DNA of 64,000 bases, from assembly GCF_000485595.1 (NCBI RefSeq), contig NW_014577331.1, positions 128,057 through 192,056 on the forward strand, given 5' to 3'. The position numbers and the translations under genes were made by a program. Under the pieces are notes generated by a model. The model saw only the letters and a list, made by a program, of their open reading frames with translations, was not told the DNA's origin and ran no database searches. Below are positions 38,014 through 51,611 of this stretch, in pieces (position 1 is the stretch's first letter; the number at the start of each line of letters is the position of its first letter). The stretch comes from Priapulus caudatus (Eukaryota; Priapulida; Priapulimorpha; Priapulimorphida; Priapulidae).

Positions 38014-38058
<45 letters not shown>

Positions 38059-38090
38059 CTCTCTCTCTCTCCTCTCTCTCTTCTCTCTCT

Positions 38091-38127
<37 letters not shown>

Positions 38128-38268
38128 CCCACACACACACACACACATACACACACACACACACACACACGCACGCACGCAGCGACACGCACGCACGCAG
38201 CGCGCGCGACACGCACACACACACACACACACTACATACACACACACAGCACGCCCGTGCGCGCGGCG

Positions 38269-38327
<59 letters not shown>

Positions 38328-41300
38328 ACGCACACCCATACATACACACACACGCGCGCCCACACGTCGGTATAGTAGCTAGGTCGGTATAATAGTAGTC
38401 GGGTCGTAGTAGTAGTAGATTAATTATTGTTTTATTGTACATTCGCGTTCTAATTAAAGCCAGGGGCGCTTCTAAGCCAGAGCGAGCATAATTGCGGAAC
38501 TAATATGGGCTTATTTTACGGATCTACCCTGTCAAGTTATTGTTGTTATTGTAATGACATGGGACGTCGTGCTCGTATATATACGTGGCCCCACCGCGCA
38601 CCATAATGATTACAGACGCGCGTTAATATGTCACTAATAGTAGAAGAAGCTGGTGAGAAACTGGTTCGGATTGTAAGGCGTCCGGGCTGTTTTAGGCAGC
38701 GTATAAAATTAATAGGCACGGACATACAGAGGAGTCACACCATTAAATAGTAATTATTAGATTCAAAGTTATTATATGGAGAGTCACACAGTTACTACGT
38801 AGAGAGCCAGAGAGAGATCGATACGAGGCGCCGGAGCCTAGGCACCTAGGCATGGTTGCCTAGGCTGTGGTATTGTATATATTTGTATATGTGTCAAATA
38901 ATAAAGACAAAGTTACCTACAACTAATCTGCGACTCTGTTTCATTCGGAACCTGACTAACAAGACTCTGCAATCATCTGCCGGACGACTCTTCGCTACAT
39001 CTCATCTACTTTGCTACAATCTGCTACTTGCTACATCGCTACTACGCTGCTATACATTCTACGAGAACCTGTTGGAGATTATCACCCAAACAGAAGTACA
39101 ATATTAGTAACAAAATTGTTGTTTCTAATGCAGGTTGCATCTGTTATCGGCGTGTCATTGTTTCTTGGTATCTACATTGGCAACATGATACAAGCCAAGC
39201 CTGTTACGAAACAAGCTAGACAATTGTAAGTATAAGAACATAGCACCGTAACAATAAAACAGTATACGGCATGAGTATAATATTAAAACATAACAGTATA
39301 ATTGTATGACAGTATAGCTGTATATAATAGCTGTATATAAAACAATAAACACCAGCGACCCTATAACATGGGCAATCCTGTTAATTTAATGTTTATCGTT
39401 TCAATTAATAATTGTATAATTATTAATAACTCGAGTAACACCCATGTTCCATCATATATATATATATATATACCTATATATTAACATCGCAGGCCACTGA
39501 CTGCAACCACAATAAAGACATCCACGGTGACAAGCAAACCTATTAAAACCTCGCTCACGCGACCGGACGTTACTTCACCCACTCAGACTGACGAGACGTC
39601 AGCAACGACTGCATCAAGTTCCTGGCGAGATCAACCATGTATTGCGGAGAAACAATGTCCTGAAGGGTAGGGCAAGGCGAGGGGGACTGCATTGAATACA
39701 ATCAAGAGTCCATAATAGAAAACTCTATCATGGACTCTTTATATAATCAATGCAATAACAGAGAATAATATAAAAGCCTGATCGATTGGTTTGGGATTTT
39801 TTCAGAATAATCGTCTCTACCCTTCTATTCACAGTGTTTTCCATCGTGGCAGGATCTACACGCGTGGCAATAGGTGCTGTGTGAGACTGTAGATGTTACT
39901 GAATACGTTAAACGTCGCCATGCAGTACACAATAATTCGACTGAATAATGCTAACCGATGTTATCAGCCTTTTTAGCGACATCAACGTTTTCTCTGTTGC
40001 AGTTTTTCTGAGTCACCAGTGATTCTGGTTTCACTGGATGGATTTCGTGCCGAATATCTGCTGAGGAATTTCACTCCTACTTTACAGAGATTGCGGGAGT
40101 GTGGGGCCCATGCCACCCACATGCGTGCCTCCTACCCTTCAAAGACCTTCCCCAATCACTATTCCATTGTCACCGTGAGAACTTCTCTTGTAGTTTTTGT
40201 GCGCGTGTGTCAGCATCAACGTGTTTTAAAATCGAAGCATTGAGCTTAATGCAGTACGATAATGTTCCACATAGTTAAATGTTGCTACAAAACAATTACA
40301 ATATTTTAGTATGGAAAATATTCTGTGTACTGGTTTTTGCAGATCACTTGCATAATGTTTACAATGCACAGTTTTGCAACATTTTAATGTTTGTATGTAT
40401 ACAACATACAGGGTCTATATCCCGAGTCACATGGAATCATAGATAACAACATGTATGATCCGGAGTTCGGGGCTTCGTTTAGCCTGGGTTCTCCAGAATC
40501 GTATAAGAACCGATGGTGGCAAGGAGAGCCGGTATGTGTTATTATTCACTTAGATTCGCGTAAATAGTTACTCTTTGAATAAACACTAGATAATGGCCCT
40601 CGTGTGAGTAGGTAGACGACATAATATAATTTGCAATCAAAGCTGCTGTTATCAGCATGACATTCTCGTCTCATTAATTCTAAATAACTCGGTTTAAGTA
40701 GTGCAAATTAGTTGTAATTTGTGCATGTCATCAGAAATACAGAATAACCATGAATGTATTACGTATTCATGATGTCATTTATGTGCGTGCATCGCGCCAG
40801 CACGCATTTGCATGCATAAGCGCGTTCGTGAGCGAAGTTGGGGAAGTGCGCGTGTGCCTATGTGTGAGTATGTGAGTGGGGGTGCGTGCATGTGCGGATG
40901 CATGAAATCAAGAGCTAATAATACTTTTTATTTACCTTTAATACCTTTAATACTTTTAATACCTTTAAGGTATTATTATTAAAGGTATTATTAGCTCTTG
41001 ATGAAATGTGTATGTATATAAACCGAGTGTCAAATAACATTGGAGAATTTGATGTTATTGCCCAGGTTTGGAATACAATCGAAAAACAAAACAAGAAGGC
41101 TGCTACGTTCTTTTGGCCAGGTTCCGATGTTGATATACAGAGTACGTACGCCCTTTGATATTGTGTTTTTAATTTGATTTTTAAAAGCAATACAATGGAT
41201 TTATAAACAGCTGCTTATAAGCGACCTACAATAACTCTTAGCATTCTTATATTATAACGAAAGACAATCAAGACATTTCGCAGATATTACGAAAATGAAA

Positions 41301-42430
41301 TGGTTGTAAAATATTTAGATTTTATATTGATTTTTCATGATTACATATGACATCACAGATATGAGACCGACCTACTATGAAATGTACAACGGCAGCATAC
41401 CGTATGCTGTCCGCGTGAATCAAGTTCTGGCGTGGCTTGATATGGACTCGGCAGATCGCCCCCAATTTATCACATTGTATCTAGAAGAGCCGGACAAAGC
41501 AGGCCATTCATATGGGCCAGTCGCAGACGAGGTGAAAGCTTACATTTCGCGCCTTTTCGCCATCCACATGTTTATTTTAAGTTTACGTGGTTTAGTATTG
41601 TCTACGTCCCTCCATTGCATACGTACTACCTCCGACCACATTCTCTCTTCTAACCTTTCTCCAGTTTTTCCTTTCTCTTCATTCTGTCACGCATTAAATT
41701 GCATTTTTTCTACACACGCTATCATTCTCTCTTGCTTTACTGCTCTCACCTACATATTAAATATAAATAAAATAAATTATAATTAAATTGTTATTAACAT
41801 AATATAGTCATGTTCAATTATTATGTATTAAATTGGTAGTTACGCCATCTTTGGGATTAAAAATTTACTCATTTCTGCACAGGTTAATGAGCGGCTAGCC
41901 TATGCAGATAGTTATATTGAGTTGCTGATGGATGGATTGTTCGAAAGAGGACTACATTCTTGTGTCAATGTCATTGTCTTGGCGGATCATGGTAGGTGTT
42001 AGAGGTCATATGATAGCCTCTTGAACTGTGGGTAGTGAAAATTTACTCTGTAGGCCTATGTGAATAAATACGTAACCTTTCGATTTTTTACGTGTCGTTA
42101 TTTATTGGTATTATTTTATCAACATTTTAATTTTAAATGTTTATGAGCATAGTATTATAATAATAGCACTCTCTCTCTCTCTCTCTCTCTCTCTAAAAGC
42201 GATTCAACCCTCTTTCACACATAGAAGCATGCTCGCACGCACACGCACACGCACGCACACGCACACACACACCGACATATATGCTTAGATTTCTCAATCT
42301 GTTATCTGTGCTAACCCGAACCTAGAGTACTTTGTATCGTTTTCATATATATAAACACATATAGAGCCTGGACATGGACTATGTACCGAAATATTATGAC
42401 TGATATTCCTAAATAGCGAGAGAGAGAGAG

Positions 42431-42461
<31 letters not shown>

Positions 42462-45400
42462 GCACAAGCAGGGGCTCGGAAACACGCTAATTAGCCTCCG
42501 CACTAACAAGCAGCCCTCCCATCCAAAACCCAAATCCTCAGAGGCGACCCAAATTTCCCCCTCCACGCGTTGAATGAGACGGTCAGCTACGTCATAAACA
42601 CATTAAAATACGTGTACTACACGTATATATACAGACGTACGTACTTACCCCCAATTTGCTCTCTACATACGTCACAAATATCTTTTCGATAGTGGCGCCC
42701 ACCTCATAGATGCCAACACTGATCATTGAGAGATAGTAATGATTTTTTTTTATTGCCGAAGGCGTTTGGGGTGGTGGGTTAAGGGAGGGTGATGTCCCCC
42801 TCCCTTTAATGGGGGTCTGGGGGTTCTCCCCAGGATTAAAAAAATGGAAGGCATTCGGTGCATCCTGGAGCCATTTGGGCATTGCTTTGAATCCTTTCAA
42901 ACTGAACAATTTTCCCCCACAAAATACAAATATTCACCAAAATGTATAGTGTAACGTTGAAATATGTTTGATATGTATGAATAAAGAAAGAATCCAACCT
43001 TGTGTATTAAACTGAATAAACCTTAATATCTTACTCACAATGTAGTCACATCTTGCACACAGAGACAAAGAAACGCGCACACGCGCTTAAGCGCGTGTGC
43101 TTACTCTCGCGACCACAACCAGACTCCCCCGACTCCTACATCTCTGTCCCTCAGCCTACCACACATCTCTCCCCCAAATATATAACTAACCCCCAGCCCT
43201 ATGTCCCTACGCTCATTTCACAATGACCCTAGAAACGCCCAACCTAAAACACGTTTACCATTCTCCCTATACATAAATGTAGCCGCACAAGACGACGCTC
43301 TGTCTACATAGATTACCACTAAAACAACCCCGAGTCTAGCCGCACTCCGCGTCTCTAACTAATTTATGTAACATTTGTAAAACATATGTTACAGTAGTGA
43401 ATGTGATTGTAATTCAGACACACAAAAAACTTTTAAAACTTTAATGTCATTAATGGTCATATAATAACATATAATAATTATGGTCATGGTCATATATTAG
43501 TTTGTGGTTTAATGTCATTTAGGTTAGGGTTAGGGTTAGGGTTAGGATTATCAATCATTAATCATTAATCATTAATCATTAATGATATCAAAGTTGGGAA
43601 CACTCCTAATGGAGCGTTAGCCCATAAAACACATTGCTTACCATGCAAAAATCCTGTACAGGGCATACAATTAGTGTCACAAAATGAGCCCTTCATAGTC
43701 CACAGTCAGTGTCACACAAAGTCCACAATCTGAATCAGTGTTACAAATCCTAAATAGACTGAGTTTAATAATACTAATAATAATAGAGCCCTTCAAAGTT
43801 CAATCACAACTCCTTAACAGGCTGAGCCCTTCAAAGTCCCCAGTCAGTGTCACACAAAGTTCACAAAAATGTGTCCGAAATCCTTAACAGACCTCCAAAG
43901 TCCACAGTCAGTGCCGCACAAAGTTCACAATCAGTGTCACACAAAGTTTACAGTCACTATACGTTGTCGTAGCTACTTGGCGTTGCATGTCCGTTTACAG
44001 CTACTAACGATACCTCTGGGCCACATATATAGCTCATAGGGTCTATGTTCCCCAGGGTACTGCCGGAACGTACCCTGGGTACGGTCCGATATACCGGAAC
44101 GTACCCTGGTAACTATTTGGTATGGTTAGGGTTAGGGTTAGGGTATAGGGTTAGGTAGTAGGCGTAGGCGACTCCCTAGACTCGTTAGTGGAATAGGCGA
44201 GGTACGGTCCGGCATATTAGATAGTACCAGGGTACGTTCCGGCAGTACCCCGGGGGACATAGACCCTCTCAGCTCTAGTATATATAGTAGTCTACGTCTG
44301 TCTATACATGCTCTCGGTATGACTTCCAACTGTGAATAAGCAAAGGTAAGCTATTGATTGTTCGCGTTGGCCAGTTTCAGCCGATCAATGGAATGGCGTG
44401 AGCGATAGCTGACGATGGCAAATTTGGTATAATGTCCGTTTTTTATTAACCTGGCCCATAGTCTGTCCCTTTTACTGTTATTAGACGTCCTCGGACTTGT
44501 TTGCGTTCCGGCGGCCCTGTATCGTTACTTTATATCAGAGTTTATAGAGGCTAGTAACCCACGATCACAATGGAGAAACTCGTCTTGCATAACTATCGAG
44601 ACAAACGCTGCAAATATACATGACGTTAAATGAGGTTGGGATTCGGCCAAGTTACGACAGGTGGCACATTCATTTCCCCTCTCCGCGTCACCCCTACGGA
44701 TTTTGCAACATGATGCTTGCGACATTATTTTACACCACAGACATGAAACGATTGGATGCACGTATAGCATTGTATACACCACCCTTGATCAAACGGTTCC
44801 CCTCTATATTGCGCATGGGTAATGAAGGTTGGGCGATGAAGGTTGGGAGTTCACAGTCATTATACGCGCATTTCTACACTAGAAGAGGACTGATCGCCGT
44901 AGGGGGGATGTAGGCCTACACCCGCGCCCGCCCTCAACAATCAAGGCAGCAGCTCGCAACTCCGTACGCGCGCACCAACGACGCTCGCTTGCGGGGTTTA
45001 CACTATCGAAAAGTCGACGAGTTGATAACCCTTTCAACGTTCTATCAGCCTTTCTATCAGATGTTCACCGGTTTTACATTATCGACCGCGAGTTGGCAAA
45101 CGTTTCCACATTTGACCCGCAGTATATGCGCGGGGGCGACGTGGATACGCATTTTTTCAGTGTGGCGCCGATAGCAAAATCGCGCGCGCAAATACTCAGT
45201 ACTCTCCATCTGGGCAGAGGGGGGCACCTCCTGATTGCTATTATCGGAGTGGCTGCGTGGCAGAAAGTTGATCGCTCACAAAACGTTGAGAAATTGGAAC
45301 ATGTTCTAACCTCTCAACTAGTTGATATCAACCAGTTGAGCGCTAAACTTTTACGTTTACACTGCCGACTGTCGGTCGATTAGTTGAAAGGTTTATAAAC

Positions 45401-45491
45401 TCGTCAACCTTTCAGCAAAAAGTTGATAGTGTAAAACCAGCTGATTGTTCATACACATGACTGTGTGGACATTGCGGGATGTTGCCGCTAT

Positions 45492-45537
<46 letters not shown>

Positions 45538-45638
45538 CTCTCTTTCTTTCGATCTCTCTACACACACACACACACACACCACCACACACACGCACAACAC
45601 ACACCACACACACACACACAGCACACACGCACACAACA

Positions 45639-45669
<31 letters not shown>

Positions 45670-46946
45670 CACAACACATGCATCTGCCTGTTTCCCGCGT
45701 TGAAATATCAAGCACTTCGATTTTTGCTAGAGGAGTTGGTCTCGCCTGCACTACTGTAACCATAGTAAAACCAAACTGTGTTTCAAAACACCAACGCGTT
45801 GAGCGCTACGGCGTGCATTTACTGTTACGCCAAAGCACCGTATATCATATACGATATATCATATGACGATTATATCATATCAAGAGTCCATATAGAAATG
45901 TAGTCTATATATATATATTTATTATATATGATATATATAACCTGACGTACAAAATGCACACACGGACTCGCTGCAGGAGTCAGACTTGATAATACCCTTA
46001 TGCGAAGCATTTGTGGTAGTGCATGCCACAACAATTCTATATCGCAGATCGGTCTGACCGCACGAAGAGACGTAGGCCCTAACTTAATGGAAGATAATTG
46101 GTCATCTAGACTTACTTCGCCCGTAGCGACTAACTTTCCTCATCTCACAGAGAAAGCAGGCACGAATAAATCAAATAATACGAATAAACGATGTTTATAG
46201 CGCCATCTAATGAGGATAATAGCAGCTTAAATGATCGCTCCTGCTGCTGGCCTCATCTTTTTACGCAGACGGCGGGACATATTTAGGACAATTATACCGT
46301 CTCGTCTCCGGCGGTGCTCGTTGTGATGTCTGTTTAATTGATGTACGCTTTGTTGATATAGCAAAACGTCATACGCGGGAGTGTCGTCTGTAGACACGAC
46401 CACACACGCACGACACGCACGCCCCCAACACACACACACGCCAACACCACACACATGCACGCGAGCATGCTGCAGACGTACACACGACGCACAGACGTAC
46501 ACATGCACGGCCGTACGCAGCACACGCACGCACGACACGCACGCACGCACGCCACGGCGACGCTTCCGCAATGCGGTTGAACAGGGAGCAACAAGACGAG
46601 TTCGCATTATCAGAGCCATGGTACAATACGTCATGGAAAATACTGGCTAAATAACAGCAGTTATTAGATCCGGTTCTTATATCCGGTTTCGCGTGACGGG
46701 CTCAAAAATCTTTTGCTCATAGGGAAAACGATCCCAAGAGCCATGGGTAAGAAAAGGCGCTCTGATGTTGTTGCAGCACGCGCAACCATAATATATATAT
46801 ATATATATATACTATATCATATATATATAATCTATATAGGTATATATATATAGAGAGGACGAAGAGAGAGAGCAGAGAGAAGAAGAGAGAGAGAGAGAGA
46901 GAAGGAGAGAGAGAGACCAGAGGAGAGATTCAGAGAGGGGGGAGAG

Positions 46947-46988
<42 letters not shown>

Positions 46989-47032
46989 CACACACACAGA
47001 AAGAGATGAGAGAGAAAGACACACACACACAG

Positions 47033-47063
<31 letters not shown>

Positions 47064-47178
47064 CACACAGAGCAGCAGACGACAAGACACGCACACACAC
47101 AGCACACACACGACATCAACACACACACACACACACACAACAACACACACACTACACACACACACGCGTGCGCCCCAC

Positions 47179-47222
<44 letters not shown>

Positions 47223-50200
47223 CACACACACACCACGCACACCCATACATACACACACACGCGCGCCCACACGTCGGGTATAGTAGCTAGGTCGGTATAT
47301 AGTAGTCGGTCGTAGTAGTAGTATTAGTAGTAGATTAATTATTGTTTATTGTACATTGCGTTCTAATTAACCAGTGGCGCTTCTAGCCAGACGAGGCTAG
47401 TTGCGACTAAGTCCATACTTCTAACCCTGTCAATTATTGTTTGTTATTGTAATGACATGGACGTCGTGCTCGTATATATACGTGGCCCCAGCCCCGCCAC
47501 CATAATATGATTACAGACGCGCGTTAATATGTCACTAATAGTAGAGAAGCTGGTGAGAAACTGCCGTTTCGGCATTGTAAGGCGTCCGGGCTGTTTTAGG
47601 CAGCGATATAAAATTAATAGGCACGACATACAGAGAGTCACACCATTAGAATAGTAATTATTAGATTCAAGTTATTATATGGGGAGTGACACAGTTACTA
47701 TCGTAGAGAGCCAGAGAGGAGATCGATACGAGCGCGCGAGGCTAGCAGTGGTGCCTAGGCTGTGGTTTTGTATATGATTGTATATGTGTCAAATAATAAA
47801 GACAGAAGTTACCTACAACTAATCTGCGACTCTGTCTCATTCGGAACCTCGACTAACGAGCTCTGCAATCATCTGCGACGACTCTTCGCTACGATCTCAT
47901 CTACTTTGCTAGAATCTGCTTACTCTGCTACATCGCCCTACCTACGCTGGCTATACATTCTACGAGAACCTGCTGGAGATTATCACCCAAACAGAAGTAC
48001 AAATATTAGACAAAATTGTTGTTTCTAATGCAGGTTGCATCTGTTATCGGGTTGTCATTGTTTCTGGTATCTACGTTGGCAACATGATACAAGCCAAGCC
48101 TGTTACGCGAACAAGCTAGACAATTGTAAGTATAAGAACATAACACCGTAACAATAAAAACAGTATACGCATGAGTATAATATTAAACATAACAGTATAA
48201 TAGTATGACAGCGGGCTGTATAATAGTATATAAAACAATAAACACCAGGACCTATAACATGGGCAATCCCTGTTAATTTAATGTTTATCGTTTCAATTAA
48301 TAATTGTATAACTCGAGTAACACTCATGTTCCATCATATATATACCTATATAGTATATATATTAACATCGCAGGCCATGACTGCAACCACAATAAAGACA
48401 TCCACGCTGACAAGCAAACTATTAAACTGCGCCACGCGCAACGGACGTCTACTTCACCCACTCAGACTGACGAGACGTCAGCACGACTGCATCAAGCTTC
48501 CTGGCGAGATCAACCATGTATTGCGGAGAAACAATGTCCTGTGAAGGGTAGGGCAAGGCGAGGGTGACTGCATTGAATACAATCAAGGACCATAATAGAA
48601 AACTCTATCATGGACTCTTTATATAAGCAATGGAATACAGAGAAATAATATAAAAGCCTGATCATTGGTTTGGGATTTTTTCAAATAATTGTCTCTACCC
48701 TTTTATTCACAGTGTTTTCCATCGTGGCAGGATCTACACGCGTGGCAATAGGTGCTGTGTGAGATGTAGATGTTACTGAATACGCTTAAACGTCGCCAGT
48801 ACACAATAATTGACTGAATAATGCTAAAACGGATGTTTATCAGCTTTTTTAGCGACATCAACGTTTCTCTGTTGCAGTTTTTCTGAGTCACCAGTGGATT
48901 CTGGTTCACTGGATGGATTTCGTGCCGAATATCTGCTGAGGAATTTCACTCCTACTTTACAGAGATTGCGGGAGTGTGGGCCCATGCCACACATGCGTGC
49001 CTCCTACCCTTCAAAGACCTTCCCCAATCACTATTCCATTGTCACGAGTGAGAACTTCTCTTGTAGTTTTTGTGCGCGTGTGTCAGCATCAACTGTTTTT
49101 AAAATCGAGCATTGAGCTTAATGCAGTACGATAATGTTCCACTAGTTAATGTTGCTACAAAACAATTACAATATTTTGTATGGAAAATATTCTGTGTACT
49201 GGCTTTTGCGGATCACTTGCATAATGTTTACAATGCACAGTTTTGCAACATTTTAATGTTTGTATGTATACAACATACAGGGTCTATATCCCGAGTCACA
49301 TGGAATCATAGATAACAACATGTATATCCGGAGTTTGGGGCTTCGTTTAGCCTGGGTTCTCCAGAATCGTTAAGAACCGATGTGGCAAGGAGAGCCGGTA
49401 TGTGTTATTATTCACTTAGATTCGGTAAATAGTTACTCTCTGAATAAACACTAGATAATGGCCCTCGTGTGAGTAGGTAGACGACATAATATAATTTGCA
49501 ATCAAAGCTGCTGTTATTAGCATGACATTCAAAGTCTCATTAAATTCTAAATAACTCGTTTAATAGTGCAAATTAGTTGTAATTTGTGCATGTCATCAGA
49601 AATACAGATAACCATGAATGTATTACGTATTCATGATGTCATTTATGTGCGTGCATCGCGCCACACGCATTTGCGTGCATAAGCGCGTTCGTGAGCGAAG
49701 TTGGGGAAGTGCGCGTGTGCCTACTATGTGTGAGTATGTGAGTGGGCGTGCGCGGTGCGTGCATGTGCGGATGCATGAAATCAAGAGCTAATAATACCTT
49801 TAATACCTTTAATACTTTTAATACCTTTAAGGTATTATTAGCTCTTGATGAAATGTGTATGTATATAAACCGAGTGTCAAATAACATTGGAGAATTTGAT
49901 GTTATTGCCAGGTTTGGAATACAATCGAAAAACAAAACAAGAAGGCTGCTACGTTCTTTTGGCCAGGTTCCGATGTTGATATACAGAGTACGTACGCCCT
50001 TTGATATTGTGTTTTTAATTTGATTTTTAAAAGCAATACAATGGATTTATAAACAGCTGCTTATAAGCGACCTACAATAACTCTTAGCATTCTTATATTA
50101 TAACGAAAGACAATCAAGACATTTCGCAGATATTACGAAAATGAAATGGTTGTAAAATATTTAGATTTTATATTGATTTTCATGATTACATATGACATCA

Positions 50201-51044
50201 CAGATATGAGACCGACCTACTATGAAATGTACAACGGCAGCATACCGTATGCTGTCCGCGTGAATCAAGTTCTGGCGTGGCTTGATATGGACTCGGCAGA
50301 TCGCCCCAATTTATCACATTGTATCTAGAAGAGCCGGACAAAGCAGGCCATTCATATGGGCCAGTCGCAGACGAGGTGAAAGCTTACAATTTCGCGCCTT
50401 TTCGCCATCCCCATGTTTTTTTTAAGTTTACGTGGTTTAGTATTGTCTACGTCCCTCCATTGCATATACGTACTACCTTCGACCACATTCTCTCTCCTAA
50501 CCTTCCTCCAGTTTTTCCTTTCCCTTCATTCTGTCACGCATTAAATTGCATTTTTTTTACACCGCTATCAATCTCTCTTGCTTTACTGCTCTCACCTACA
50601 TATTAAATATAAATAAAATAAATTATAATTAAATTGTTATTAACATAATATAGTCATGTTCAATTATTATGTATTAAATTGGTAGTTACGCCATCTTTGG
50701 ATTAAAAATTTACTCATTTCTGCACAGGTTAATGAGCGGCTAGCCTATGCAGATAGTTATATTGAGTTGCTGATGGATGGATTGTTCGAAAGAGGACTAC
50801 ATTCTTGTGTCAATGTCATTGTCTTGGCGATCATTGTAGGTGTTAGAGGTATATGCTAGCCTCTTGAACTGTGGGTAGTAAAATATTACTCTGTAGCATG
50901 TGAATAAATACGTAACCTTTCGATTTTTTACGTGTCGTTATTTATTGGTATTATTTTATCAACATTTTAATTTAAATGTTTATGAGCATAGTATATAATA
51001 ATAGCGTAGCATAGCATTAGTAAAATAATAATTGTATGTATATA

Positions 51045-51086
<42 letters not shown>

Positions 51087-51451
51087 ATATATATTCATTT
51101 TCATTGTAATTTATTAGGCATGGCGCCGCATTCCTGTCAACGAGTTGAGTTCCTCCAGGATTACATCAACCTCAACAACCTGTACATCTATCAGGGACCA
51201 AATGCCAGAATTGATCTGATGGAGAAAAGCCTTTGTAAGTCGCACTATAATTGTTACAATTATTAACATACATTATTTCTATAGGCTATAGCATTCCATA
51301 AATGTTCTATCGTGTTATTTATATTCAATTTTATTTTATTTTTATTTGAACATATATCAAAAGCAGTAAAAACACGCGTAATCCTTTTCCTAGCTTCAAG
51401 CGACAATTTCTGTCTGTAAACAGACACCCCCCCCACCACCACCACCCACCA

Positions 51452-51491
<40 letters not shown>

Positions 51492-51573
51492 ACGCGCGCG
51501 CGCACACACATAACACGCACNNNNNNNNNNNNNNNNNNNNNNNNNCTGTCTCTCTCTCTCTCTTTCTCTCTCT

Positions 51574-51611
<38 letters not shown>

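Larger units (their letters stand above)
38327..42167. repeat. Duplicated block S, copy 1 (ENPP exons 3-9, intact)
   Basis: It matches 47232-51005 including introns. All ENPP exons in this copy are open and phase-correct. It ends in a (CT)n run that joins it to block R copy 2. Confidence 0.88.

Noticed and set aside
39835-39960. A somatomedin-B or VWC-like Cys-rich domain in ENPP intron 4 (RCCVRCRCY-like reading)
   Set aside because: The reading meets a stop in both copies, has no donor after the Cys cluster, and exon 4 joins exon 5 in perfect phase at the family's conserved QCPEGF.
28673-51005. A true tandem duplication producing two ENPP genes
   Set aside because: Only one copy of exons 1-2 and 10-19 exists, the blocks are in scrambled order, and the differences are indels with no coding bias.
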